From assembly GCA_014649355.1 (NCBI GenBank), contig BMSW01000005.1, positions 124,001 to 188,000 of the forward strand: a DNA stretch of 64,000 bases, in the 5' to 3' direction. The notes under the pieces were generated by a model. The model had not been told where the DNA came from. It worked only from the letters and a program-made list of their open reading frames with translations, and made no database searches. Origin of the DNA: Streptomyces althioticus. GTDB taxonomy: Bacteria; Actinomycetota; Actinomycetes; Streptomycetales; Streptomycetaceae. Shown here piece after piece: positions 25,751-34,344 of this stretch. A program made the translations under genes and the position numbers. Each line of letters starts with the position of its first letter. Within the stretch, counting starts at the first letter, position 1.

Positions 25751-27847
25751 TCAGCCGCCGGGCGGGGCGTCGGCGCGCAGCACGTCGACCAGGGCCCGCA
25801 GCCGGGGGGACGCGGCCAGGTCCTCCAGGGTCACCGGGCGCCCCTCCGCGTCGGCGACGGGCAGCCGCCAGTTCGGGTACTGGTCCCAGGTGCCGGGCAG
25901 GTTCTGCGGCCGCCGGTCCCCGACGCCGTCCGGCAGCCACACGCCGACCATGCGCGCGGGGGTGCGCAGCAGGTAGCGGTACACCGCCTGGATCCCGGCC
26001 TCCTCCCGGGAGGCGTAGGAGCCGCCTTCCGCCGTCGCGGGCAGCAGCCCCAGCTCCTCCAGCCGTTCCAGCCACTCGCCCACGTCCGCCTCCGCCTCCG
26101 CCCGCTCCTCGGCGAGCGGCCGGGTGAGCAGGCCCAGCCGGTCGCGCAGCTCCACGTGCTCCCCGGTGAGGCGGGCGGCGGTGGACGGCAGGTCATGGGT
26201 GGTGGCCGTGGCCAGGCAGTCGGCGCGCCAGCGTTCCGGCGGCAGCGGGCGGCGGTCGCCCTCCCAGTCCCGCTCGAACCACAGCACCGACGTCCCGTAC
26301 ACGCCCCGGTCGCGCAGCGCCTCGCGCACCCCGGGCTCGACCGTCCCGAGGTCCTCGCCGATCACCAGGGACCCGGCGCGGGACGCCTCCAGGACCAGCA
26401 CGGCGAGCATGGCCTCGGCGTCGTAGCGGACGTACGTCCCCTCGGTGGGCGGGCGGCCCTCCGGCACCCACCAGAGCCGGAACAGGCCCATCACATGGTC
26501 GATGCGCAAGGCGCCCGCGTACCGGAAGAGGCCCCGCAGCAGGTCACGGAACGGCGCGTACCCGCTCTCGGCGAGGCGGTCGGGCCGCCAGGGCGGCAGT
26601 CCCCAGTCCTGGCCGCGCGCGTTGAAGGCGTCCGGGGGCGCGCCGACGGACATGCCGGGCGCGAAGTGGTCCTGCTGCGCCCAGGCGTCCGCGCCGGTGG
26701 GATGCACGCCGACGGCCAGGTCGTGCACGATCCCCACGCCCATCCCGGCCTCCCGCGCGGCCCGCTGGGCGGCCGTGAGCTGGTCGTCGGTGAGCCAGAC
26801 GAGCCAGGAGTGGAAGTCGACGCGGTCCCGCAGTTCCTCGCGGGCGCGGGCGGTCTCCGCCGAGCGGGGGTCGCGCAGGGTGGCGGGCCAGCGGCGCCAG
26901 TCGGGGCCGTGCGTCTCGGCGAGCGCGTACCAGGTGGCGTGGTCCTCCAGGGCCTGGCCCTGCTCGGCGCGGAAGGCGCGCAGGGCGGCGGCACGGCCGG
27001 GGCCGAGCGGAACCGTCCGCACCAGTTCGAGGGCTTCCCGCTTGGCCTCCCAGACGGCGTCCCGGTCGATCAGCTCCCCCTTGCCGAGCACCGCCTCGCG
27101 CAGCCGCGCCGCCCGCTCCAGCAGGGCGCCCAGCCGCTCGCGGTCCTCGACGTGCGCGAACTCGGGCACGGCCTCGACCCGCAGGTGCACGGGGTCGGGG
27201 AAGCGGCGCGAGGAGGGGCGGTACGGGGAGGGGTCGGTCGGGGGGCCGGGCACGGCCGCGTGCAACGGGTTCACCTGCACGAACCCGGCGCCCAGCGCGC
27301 GGCCCGCCCACCCGGCCAGCTCACCGAGGTCGGCGAGGTCGCCCATGCCCCAGGAGCGGCGGGAGAGCAGCGAGTACAGCTGCACCAGCAGCCCGTACGA
27401 GCGGCCCTCGACCGCGGGCAGCCGCGGCGGCGCGACGATCAGGTGGGAGCGGGCGGTGCGGCCGTCGGGGGCGGTGGCGGTCAGCAGGTGCACGCCGGGC
27501 GGGAGGTCCTCGGCGGACGCGCGCAGGCCGCCGTCCTCGGTGCGGATCTCCAGCCGGGTGCCTTCCGGCAGCGCGGCGAGCGCCTCGGGCGGGCGGGCGC
27601 CCCGGCCGACGACGGTGGGCGGCAGCAGCCGCTCGGCGATCTCCTGTTCGCGCACGGCCAGGGCGGCGCGGACGGCCTCCTCGGTGGACGCGTCGACGCC
27701 GAGGGCGGCCAGGGCGTGCGTGACGGCGGCGGCCGAGGCCGGGACCGTCGTGTCCGGGGAGGGGCGGTAGGAGGTGGCGACACCGTGCAGTGCGGCGAGC
27801 CGGGACAGCGCCTCGGAGGGGGTCCCGTCCGGCCGTGGCGCGGTCAC
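25751..27847 (-). CDS. malQ: 4-alpha-glucanotransferase
   Basis: Cytosolic amylomaltase (GH77) of 698 residues that disproportionates maltodextrins. Catalytic regions are visible: GMGVGIVHDLAVGVH, ALRIDHVMGLFRLWWVPEG (nucleophile Asp), LVIGEDLGTVEPGVREAL (acid/base Glu), and ATTHDLPSTAARLTG. The N-terminal 150 residues are the extra beta-rich domain found in actinobacterial MalQ. It starts with GTG, and the stop of the small upstream gene is one base away, so the two are one operon. Confidence 0.95.
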   Translation of the reverse strand: MTAPRPDGTPSEALSRLAALHGVATSYRPSPDTTVPASAAAVTHALAALGVDASTEEAVRAALAVREQEIAERLLPPTVVGRGARPPEALAALPEGTRLEIRTEDGGLRASAEDLPPGVHLLTATAPDGRTARSHLIVAPPRLPAVEGRSYGLLVQLYSLLSRRSWGMGDLADLGELAGWAGRALGAGFVQVNPLHAAVPGPPTDPSPYRPSSRRFPDPVHLRVEAVPEFAHVEDRERLGALLERAARLREAVLGKGELIDRDAVWEAKREALELVRTVPLGPGRAAALRAFRAEQGQALEDHATWYALAETHGPDWRRWPATLRDPRSAETARAREELRDRVDFHSWLVWLTDDQLTAAQRAAREAGMGVGIVHDLAVGVHPTGADAWAQQDHFAPGMSVGAPPDAFNARGQDWGLPPWRPDRLAESGYAPFRDLLRGLFRYAGALRIDHVMGLFRLWWVPEGRPPTEGTYVRYDAEAMLAVLVLEASRAGSLVIGEDLGTVEPGVREALRDRGVYGTSVLWFERDWEGDRRPLPPERWRADCLATATTHDLPSTAARLTGEHVELRDRLGLLTRPLAEERAEAEADVGEWLERLEELGLLPATAEGGSYASREEAGIQAVYRYLLRTPARMVGVWLPDGVGDRRPQNLPGTWDQYPNWRLPVADAEGRPVTLEDLAASPRLRALVDVLRADAPPGG

Positions 27848-27848
27848 G

Positions 27849-28145
27849 CTAGGGCTCCGGGCGGTACTGGGCCGGGAAGGAGTCGAGTCCCGCGGAGTCC
27901 GAGGGGTCGGAGAAGACGTCGGACTCGCTGGTCAGCGGGGTGGCGTCGGCGAGCGGCGGTTCGCTGGTGAGGGGTTCCGCGTCGGGCAGCGGGGGTTCGC
28001 TGGTCAGGGGCGCTTCGGCGCCGGCGCCCTCGCCGCCGAGGAAGCAGTCGTGCGGGTCGCAGGCGGAGTGCTCCGCCTCGGAAGCGGAGGGCTCCGCCAC
28101 GGGTTTGGACAGGACCGGGGGAAAGACGTATGCCGCTGTAGCCAC
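27849..28145 (-). CDS. Small acidic repeat protein upstream of malQ
   Basis: Protein of 98 residues, function unknown. Its middle holds three spaced copies of PLTSE (PLTSEPPLPDAEPLTSEPPL, then PLTSESD), giving an acidic, proline-rich disordered tail. A CDPHDC motif lies at about 31-36. The GTG at 28145 is chosen because GAGGAGG sits 6 nt upstream; an ATG at 28181 has no ribosome site. Its stop is one base from the malQ start, implying co-expression. No signal peptide is clear, although residues 1-14 are hydrophobic (VATAAYVFPPVLSK). Confidence 0.62.
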   Translation of the reverse strand: MATAAYVFPPVLSKPVAEPSASEAEHSACDPHDCFLGGEGAGAEAPLTSEPPLPDAEPLTSEPPLADATPLTSESDVFSDPSDSAGLDSFPAQYRPEP

Positions 28146-28305
28146 CAAGGGCCTCCTCGTCGAGCCGGACGTGCGGGTCATCTCGCAGCCCTACCCAGTG
28201 GACGCGAGCGCAGACGCACAAAGTCGTTCAACGTGAACCTGGTCACATTCTCTCCCTTCACTCTCACTCCACAGGGGGACAAATGCGCCACAACACCCCC
28301 TCTGA

Positions 28306-28334
28306 TTGACACGTTCACTCCAGGAGTGGTGGGC
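28306..28334 (+). promoter_or_regulatory. Candidate promoter and operator of the GH84-like gene
   Basis: A consensus -35 TTGACA at 28306-28311 is followed after 18 nt by TGGGCT as a weak -10. The perfect inverted repeat CACTCC-A-GGAGTG (28316-28328) fills the spacer, so a repressor could sit between the two elements. A further repeat GTTCA-ACG-TGAAC lies at 28226-28238. Confidence 0.45.
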
Positions 28335-28411
28335 TCGGGGCGTCTCGGTAACGGAATGGACACGGCCGCCGGTCGTAGGCCGGCCGGTCCCGGGGGATCA
28401 GGAGGGGCCTC

Positions 28412-31288
28412 GTGCAGCTGTGGCGTGGCAGAACGGCGTCCGCGCGGAGGACCGCACTCGCACTCGCCGTGCTCGCCGGATCCCTGGGCGTCGCCCCCGC
28501 CGCGACGGCCGCGCCCGCGCCGGACCCCGCCCGGTCGCCCGCCGCCGACCCGGCCGGGAAGGCCGCCGCGGACGTCCCCTCGGTGTGGCCTCGCCCGCAC
28601 TCCCTGCGCGCGAACGGCGCCCCGGTCCGGGTGACCGAGGAGGTCGCCCTGGCCGCCGAGCGGGGAGCGGACCCGTACGCCGTGGAGGCGCTGAAGGACG
28701 TGCTGCGTGAGGCCGGCGCACGCCGGTTCACCGACCCCGGCGCATCGGTGCCCGAGGGGGCGCTCGTGGTGCGCGCGGGCAGCGAACGCGCCTCCGCCGA
28801 CCCCCGTCACGCCCTTCCGGCGGGCGGCTACACCCTCACCTCCGGTGACGGCTCCGTGACGCTGACCGGCGCGGACGGCGAGGGCCTCTTCCACGCCGTG
28901 CAGACGCTGCGCCGCCTGGTCCGCCCGGACGGCACGCTCGCCGCCGCCGTCGTACGGGACTGGCCCGCCACCGCCGTGCGCGGCGTCACCGAGGGCTTCT
29001 ACGGCACTCCCTGGACGCACCGGCAACGGCTCGGCCAACTCGACTTCATGGGCCGCGCCAAGCTGAACCGGTACCTGTACGCGCCCGGCGACGACCCGTA
29101 CCGGCAGGCCCGCTGGCGCGAGGCCTACCCGGCCGAGCGGCGCGCGGAGTTCCGTGAGCTGGCCGGGCGGGCCGCCCGCAACCACGTCACCCTCGGCTGG
29201 GCCGTCGCGCCCGGGCAGGCGATGTGCCTCTCCTCCGACGACGACCTGCGGGCGCTGACCCGCAAGCTGGACGCGATGTGGGCGCTGGGCTTCCGCGCCT
29301 TCCAGGTGCAGTTCCAGGACGTCAGCTACAGCGAGTGGCACTGCGGGGCGGACGCCGAACGGTTCGGCTCCGGGCCCGAGGCGGCCGCCCGCGCCCACGC
29401 GCACGTCGCCAACGCGGTCGCCCGGCACCTGGAGCGGCGCCACCCGGACGCGCCCGCGCTGTCCCTGATGCCCACCGAGTACTACGAGGACGGCTCGACC
29501 GCGTACCGGCGGGCGCTCGCGCGGGAGCTGGACGACGGTGTCGAGGTGGCGTGGACCGGCGTCGGCGTGGTGCCCCGCACCATCACGGGCCGTCAGCTCT
29601 CCGAGGCCCGCGAGGTGTTCGCGCACCCGCTGGTGACGATGGACAACTACCCGGTCAACGACTACGCCCCCGGGCGGCTCTTCCTCGGCCCCTACCAGGG
29701 CCGGGAGCCCGCCGTGGCCGCCGGGTCGGCCGCGCTGCTCCCCAACGCGATGGAACAGCCCGAGGCGTCGCGCATCCCCCTCTTCACGGCCGCCGACTTC
29801 GCCTGGAACCCGCGCGAGTACCGCCCGCAGGAGTCCTGGCGGGCCGCGATCGCCGACCTGGCCGGCGGCGACGCCCGGCGCGGGAAGGCGCTGACCGCGC
29901 TCGCCCGCAACACCGCCTCCTCGGTGCTGGGCGGGACGGACGCGGCGTATCTGCGGCCGCTCATCGAGGAGTTCTGGCGCACCCGGCCCGCCGCGCGCGA
30001 CCAGGGCGACACGGCGGCCGGACGGCTGCGCGCCGCCTTCACCGAGCTGCGCGAGCTGCCCGGCCGGCTGTCGGGCACCTCCCTCTCCGACGAGATCACC
30101 CCCTGGACCGGGCACCTCGCCCGCTACGGCGAGGCGGGCACGGCCGCGCTGGACATGCTGCGTGCCCAGCAGGCGGGCGACGCGGGGGACGCCTGGGCCG
30201 CGTACCGGCGGCTGGAGGCGCTGCGCACGGAACTGGAGTCGGCGCGGGTCACGGTCGCCGAGGGCGTGCTGGCCCCGTTCCTGAACCGGGCGCGCACCGC
30301 GTACGAGAGCTGGGCGGGCGTCACCCGGGCGCCCGGCGGGAGCGACGGCGGCACGCTGCGGCTGGAGCGCGCCCGGGTGCTGGACACCGTGACGGTGCTG
30401 GCCGAACCGGGCACCACCGGCTCCGTCGAGGTGCGTACGCAGGACGGGACCTGGCGGCGGATCGGCGCGCTGGCGGCGCGGGGCGCGACCGAACTGCCCG
30501 CCGGCGGGCGGCCGGTGGACGCCGTGCGCGTGGTGGACGCGGACCCGGAGCGGGTGCGGCACGTGGTGCCGTGGTTCGCCGACGTGCCGGACGCCGTGGT
30601 GGGCCTGCCCGGCGACCGCGCCGACGCCGACATCGGCCGCACCCGCACGGTGACGGTCACCCTCGGCTCCGCCCGCCCCGAGGACGTACGGGACCGGCTG
30701 ACCGCGGACGCGCCGGAGGGTGTCGAGGTGCGGGTCCCGAAGGCGCCGCTGTCCGTGCCGCGCGGGACGGAGGTGCGGGTGCCGGTCGAGGTGACCGTGA
30801 AGCCGGGCACGCCGACCCGGTCCTACGACGTCCGCCTCGGCTTCGGCGGCGCGGCCCGCACGCTGACCGTGGACGCGGTGCCGCCGGTCGACGGCCCCGA
30901 CGTGGCCCGTACCGGCCGCGCGGAGTCCTCGGCCGACGAGACGCCCGACTTCCCGGCGTCGGCGGCCAACGACGGGGACTCCGGCACCCGGTGGTCGTCG
31001 CCGGCCGAGGACGACGCGTGGTGGCAGGTGGAGCTGGACCGCCCGGTCCGGCTGGGCAAGGTCGACCTGCACTGGCAGGACGCCCACGCCTCGGCGTACC
31101 GCGTGGAGGTCTCCCGGGACGGCCGCGCCTGGCGCACGGCCGCGGAGGTCCGCGACAGCCGTGGCGGCCACGAGACGGTCCGCATGGACGAGCCGGACGT
31201 CCGCCACATCCGCGTCCAGGGCGAGGAGCGGGCCACGCGGTACGGGTACTCACTGTGGTCGGTGGAGGCGTACGCGGTCGCGGACTGA
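28412..31288 (+). CDS. Secreted GH84-like beta-N-acetylglucosaminidase with F5/8-type C domain
   Basis: Exported glycoside hydrolase of 958 residues. A signal peptide (TASARRTALALAVLAGSL) is followed by a GH20b-like lead domain (35-190), the GH84 barrel (VTEGFYGTPWTHRQR, about 193-480), and a C-terminal discoidin-type carbohydrate-binding domain (about 830-958, GTRWSSPAEDDAWWQVELDR). Family members remove GlcNAc from chitin-, hyaluronan- or glycoprotein-type substrates. The catalytic pair is normally Asp-Asp; here it reads Q302-D303 (QFQDVSYSEWH). The GTG start follows CAGGAGGGG. It probably feeds GlcNAc to the cell. Confidence 0.88.
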   Translation: MQLWRGRTASARRTALALAVLAGSLGVAPAATAAPAPDPARSPAADPAGKAAADVPSVWPRPHSLRANGAPVRVTEEVALAAERGADPYAVEALKDVLREAGARRFTDPGASVPEGALVVRAGSERASADPRHALPAGGYTLTSGDGSVTLTGADGEGLFHAVQTLRRLVRPDGTLAAAVVRDWPATAVRGVTEGFYGTPWTHRQRLGQLDFMGRAKLNRYLYAPGDDPYRQARWREAYPAERRAEFRELAGRAARNHVTLGWAVAPGQAMCLSSDDDLRALTRKLDAMWALGFRAFQVQFQDVSYSEWHCGADAERFGSGPEAAARAHAHVANAVARHLERRHPDAPALSLMPTEYYEDGSTAYRRALARELDDGVEVAWTGVGVVPRTITGRQLSEAREVFAHPLVTMDNYPVNDYAPGRLFLGPYQGREPAVAAGSAALLPNAMEQPEASRIPLFTAADFAWNPREYRPQESWRAAIADLAGGDARRGKALTALARNTASSVLGGTDAAYLRPLIEEFWRTRPAARDQGDTAAGRLRAAFTELRELPGRLSGTSLSDEITPWTGHLARYGEAGTAALDMLRAQQAGDAGDAWAAYRRLEALRTELESARVTVAEGVLAPFLNRARTAYESWAGVTRAPGGSDGGTLRLERARVLDTVTVLAEPGTTGSVEVRTQDGTWRRIGALAARGATELPAGGRPVDAVRVVDADPERVRHVVPWFADVPDAVVGLPGDRADADIGRTRTVTVTLGSARPEDVRDRLTADAPEGVEVRVPKAPLSVPRGTEVRVPVEVTVKPGTPTRSYDVRLGFGGAARTLTVDAVPPVDGPDVARTGRAESSADETPDFPASAANDGDSGTRWSSPAEDDAWWQVELDRPVRLGKVDLHWQDAHASAYRVEVSRDGRAWRTAAEVRDSRGGHETVRMDEPDVRHIRVQGEERATRYGYSLWSVEAYAVAD

Positions 31289-31296
31289 GCGCGCGG

Positions 31297-31328
31297 GAGC
31301 CGGGGCGGGGGCGCCCCGGCTCGTTTTT
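31297..31328 (+). terminator. Rho-independent terminator after the GH84-like gene
   Basis: A perfect 10-bp stem (31297-31306 with 31313-31322) followed by GTTTTT at 31323-31328, the clearest intrinsic terminator in the window. Confidence 0.85.
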
Positions 31329-31364
31329 CACTTCCGTCCGTCTTTTCTCCACGCTCCACTATTC

Positions 31365-31394
31365 ACTCAGTACATGTACTCAGTACATACTGAG
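31365..31394. promoter_or_regulatory. Candidate PadR operator
   Basis: Tandem copies of ACTCAGTACAT at 31365-31375 and 31378-31388 (13-nt period) create two palindromes: AGTACATGTACT (31369-31380) and CTCAGTA-CA-TACTGAG (31379-31394). The second runs into the ribosome site, ending 3 nt before the padR ATG. Confidence 0.7.
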
Positions 31395-31397
31395 GAC

Positions 31398-31931
31398 ATG
31401 AGCACCCGTCACATCCTGCTGGGCCTGCTGGCCACGGGACCGAGCCACGGCTACGACCTGAAGCGGCGCCACGACGAACGCTTCCCGCAGGCCCGCCCGC
31501 TGGCCTACGGGCAGGTCTACACGACGCTCCAGCGTCTGGTCCGGGACGGTCTCGCCGAGGTCGAGGGCACCGACTCGGACGGCGGGCCGGAGCGCACCCT
31601 GTACCACGTCACGGAGGCGGGGGCGCGCGAACTGTCCCGCTGGGCGGCGGAGATCGCGCCGCCCGCGCCGTTCGTGACGAACGAGATCTTCGCGAAGGTC
31701 GTCGTGGCCATCCTGTCCGGCGGCGACCCTGCCGCGTACCTGCGGGCCCAGCGCGCCGCCCACATGCGGCGCATGCGCGAACTGACCGCCGTGACGTCGG
31801 ACCCGGGCTCCGATCTGGCCACCGTGCTCTCGGCGGACTTCGCCCTCAACCACCTGGACGCCGACCTCCGCTGGATGACCACCACGGCGGCCCGGCTCAC
31901 CACCCTGACCGCGGAGGTCGACGCAGCATGA
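31398..31931 (+). CDS. PadR family transcriptional regulator
   Basis: Regulator of 177 residues. The PadR winged helix covers 1-80 (HILLGLLATGPSHGYDLKRR, YGQVYTTLQRLVRDGLAEVE), and a C-terminal helical dimerisation domain follows, of the Vir_act_alpha_C kind. The ATG at 31398 lies just after the operator palindromes, so it almost certainly represses itself. Its stop overlaps the ABC ATPase start (ATGA), placing all three genes in one operon and suggesting it senses the exported compound. Confidence 0.93.
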   Translation: MSTRHILLGLLATGPSHGYDLKRRHDERFPQARPLAYGQVYTTLQRLVRDGLAEVEGTDSDGGPERTLYHVTEAGARELSRWAAEIAPPAPFVTNEIFAKVVVAILSGGDPAAYLRAQRAAHMRRMRELTAVTSDPGSDLATVLSADFALNHLDADLRWMTTTAARLTTLTAEVDAA

Positions 31932-32635
31932 AGAACACGGGCACGCCCGGACCGCTCCTCTCGGCCAACGACCTGGTGAAGACGCACGGCGCGACACCCG
32001 CCCTGCGCGGCGCGTCCCTGAGCCTGGGACCCGGCGAGATCCTCGCGGTCACCGGCGCGAGCGGCAGCGGCAAATCGACCCTGCTGCACTGCATGGCCGG
32101 CATCGTCCGCCCGGACGAGGGCTCGGTGACGTACGACGGGCGGCGGCTCGACCGGCTGCCGGAGAAGCGGCTGAGCGAGTTGCGCCGCACCGGCTTCGGC
32201 GTGGTCTTCCAGTTCGGGCAGCTCGTCCCGGAGCTCACGGCGCTGGACAACGTGGCGCTGCCGCTGTTGCTGGCGGGCACCTCCCGGCCGCGGGCCCACG
32301 AGCAGGCCCGTGACTGGCTGGAGCGGTTCGGGGCGCACGACCTGGCAGCCCTGCGGCCCGGACAGATGAGCGGCGGTCAGGCCCAGCGGACCGCGCTCGC
32401 GCGGGCGCTGATCACCGGTCCGAAGGTGGTGTTCGCCGACGAGCCGACCGGGGCGCTGGACTCGCTGGCGGCCGAGCAGGTGATGACGGCGCTGGCGCGC
32501 ACGGCCCGCGAGGCGGGCACCGCGGTCCTGCTGGTCACGCACGACGCCCGGACCGCCGCGTACGCGGACCGGGAGGTGTCCCTGCTCGACGGCGTGGTCG
32601 TGGCGGAGGACCCCGCACTGGAGGTGGCCCCGTGA
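31928..32635 (+). CDS. ABC transporter ATP-binding protein, MacB/LolD type
   Basis: ATPase of 235 residues with Walker A (GASGSGKST), Q-loop (VVFQFGQLVPELTALDNV), signature (MSGGQAQRTALARAL), Walker B (VVFADEPTGALD) and H-loop (LLVTHDART). The pattern is that of type VII (MacB/FtsE/LolD) mechanotransmission exporters. It overlaps padR and the following permease by 4 nt each. Confidence 0.94.
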   Translation: MKNTGTPGPLLSANDLVKTHGATPALRGASLSLGPGEILAVTGASGSGKSTLLHCMAGIVRPDEGSVTYDGRRLDRLPEKRLSELRRTGFGVVFQFGQLVPELTALDNVALPLLLAGTSRPRAHEQARDWLERFGAHDLAALRPGQMSGGQAQRTALARALITGPKVVFADEPTGALDSLAAEQVMTALARTAREAGTAVLLVTHDARTAAYADREVSLLDGVVVAEDPALEVAP

Positions 32636-33975
32636 CCGCGGACCTGCGACTGGCCTGGCACCTGGTGCGCGGCTCCGACCGGCACGAGTGGTGGCGGATC
32701 GCGCTGACCGGCGTCGGCGCGCTGCTCGCCGCGGCGCTCGCTCAGGGAGCGGCGGTACTGGCGTCGGTGCGCGGGCACCACGACTTCCCCGTCGCGCACG
32801 GGCTGCTGGACGCCCCCGGGGAGCGGTCGGGGGTGATCGCCGCGCTGCTGCTCCTGTTGATCCCCGTGCTCGGGTTCGTCGGGCAGAGCGCCCGGCTCGG
32901 CGCGGTCCACCGGGACCGGCGGCTGGCGGGGCTGCGGCTGGCGGGCGCCACGCCGTGGCAGGTGCGGCGGATCGCGGCGGCGGAGACCGGCCTGGCCTGT
33001 CTGGCCGGGTCGGTGGCGGCCGGCCTGCTCGCCGCCGTGGTGGTGGCCCGCATGGACGGGCACACCTCGGCGTGGACCTGGGCGGGGGTCGCGGCCGTCG
33101 TGCTGGGGATGCCCGTGCTGGGCGCGCTGACCGCCGTGCTCGTCCTGCGCCGGGTGGTGGCCTCGCCGCTCGGCACGGTCCGGCGGGTGCGGGCGGCCCC
33201 GCGTCCCGAATCGGCGGCGTTCGGGCTGGTGGCGCTGTTCCTGGTCGTCCTGTTCCTGTCGTACGTGGGCGTGGACGCGGGGCGTGGCGGCTTCTCCGCC
33301 GCGCCGGCGCTCATCGTCTGCGTCCTCGCCCTGACCGGGGCGGGCGCGGTGTGGCTGGTGGGCGCGTCGGCCCGGTTCACCGGCCGGCTGCTGGCCGCAC
33401 GCACGGGGAGCCCGGCAGTCCTCATCGCGGCGGAACGCCTTCGCGACGACCCGTGGGCGGCGGCCCGCACGCACACGGTGGTGCTGCTGGTGACGGTGGT
33501 GGGCACGGCCTACACCGGGATCCGGCGGACGCTGCTGGAGGTGCTGGGCTCCGGCAAGGACGTAGCGGGAAACCTGGACTTCTACACGACCGGGATCGAC
33601 CTGACGGCAGCGGCCATCGGCGTCGGCCTCGTGATCACCTTGGCCGGACTGGCCGTCGGCACCGCCGAGTCCGTCGCCACCCGCCGCCGCACCCTCGCGG
33701 CACAGGCCGCGGCGGGCGTGCCGCGCGCGGTCCTCGGCCGGGCGCTGCTGCTGGAGACGGCTCTGCCACTGGCGCCGGGCATGCTGCTCGCGGGCGTCGG
33801 CGGAGGCGCGATCGGCCTCTGGTACGCCGCGCTCGCCGAGGGCGGCGGCTGGTCGACGTCCTGGACGCCCCTGCTGGTACCGGCCGCCGTCTACACGGCG
33901 TCCCTCCTGGCGGCGGCCACCGCCCTCCCCCTGCTCCACCGCACGCTCCGGCCGTCGGAGCTGCGGTACGCCTGA
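32632..33975 (+). CDS. FtsX-like ABC transporter permease
   Basis: Membrane protein of 447 residues with about eight to ten helices and two FtsX-like halves; LRLAGATPWQVRRIAAAETG in the first half is the coupling helix that meets the ATPase, and VATRRRTLAAQAAAGVPRAV is its counterpart in the second. It starts at a GTG inside the ATPase stop region (GTGA). With the ATPase it likely exports a peptide or lipophilic antibiotic, controlled by the PadR protein. Confidence 0.9.
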   Translation: MTADLRLAWHLVRGSDRHEWWRIALTGVGALLAAALAQGAAVLASVRGHHDFPVAHGLLDAPGERSGVIAALLLLLIPVLGFVGQSARLGAVHRDRRLAGLRLAGATPWQVRRIAAAETGLACLAGSVAAGLLAAVVVARMDGHTSAWTWAGVAAVVLGMPVLGALTAVLVLRRVVASPLGTVRRVRAAPRPESAAFGLVALFLVVLFLSYVGVDAGRGGFSAAPALIVCVLALTGAGAVWLVGASARFTGRLLAARTGSPAVLIAAERLRDDPWAAARTHTVVLLVTVVGTAYTGIRRTLLEVLGSGKDVAGNLDFYTTGIDLTAAAIGVGLVITLAGLAVGTAESVATRRRTLAAQAAAGVPRAVLGRALLLETALPLAPGMLLAGVGGGAIGLWYAALAEGGGWSTSWTPLLVPAAVYTASLLAAATALPLLHRTLRPSELRYA

Positions 33976-34344
33976 CCGGCGACGATCACCCGGTCCGGGA
34001 GGCGCGGGGGGCTTTCCGGACCGGGGCGGGGCGTTGCGGCAGGGGGCGATGTACTGCCCCGGGGCCGCGACCGGGGCGGGGCGTAGCGCCCTCGGTGAGG
34101 CCCGACCGGGCCGCCGCCGGACCGTGCTGTTCTTCCGCCCGTCCCGCCCGAGGTGCGGGCACTCCGATGACGCCGACCGTCGTCGGCGGGGAATCCTGCC
34201 GCCGGAGGCCACCACGCCGGCGCCGAGCCTGATCGGCCGGCCGTCCGCCGGGAACGCGGGGCGCGCCGCACGGCGCGGGCTGCTACCAGCCGGGGCGGAA
34301 ACCGGGGACGCCCCCGACGGCACCCCTCACCCGCGGGCGCGTCC
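33976..34344. other. 369-nt gap between convergent permease and HNH nuclease genes
   Basis: No convincing gene. It holds a 10-bp hairpin after the permease (33989-34025), a 15-nt direct repeat ACCGGGGCGGGGCGT at 34020-34034 and 34070-34084 (50-nt period) flanking a GGGGC/GCCCC hairpin, and otherwise low-complexity GC sequence. Confidence 0.5.
33989..34025 (+). terminator. Terminator hairpin after the PadR-ABC operon
   Basis: A perfect 10-bp stem CCCGGTCCGG (33989-33998) with CCGGACCGGG (34016-34025), 13 nt past the permease stop. Confidence 0.55.

Noticed and set aside
28178..31207. 1009-codon minus-strand open frame opposite the GH84-like gene
   Set aside because: No recognisable fold; the plus strand has signal peptide, barrel motifs and a ribosome site.
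34034..34344. Open frames in the gap between the PadR operon and HNH gene
   Set aside because: No ribosome site, no conserved motif, composition of non-coding GC sequence.
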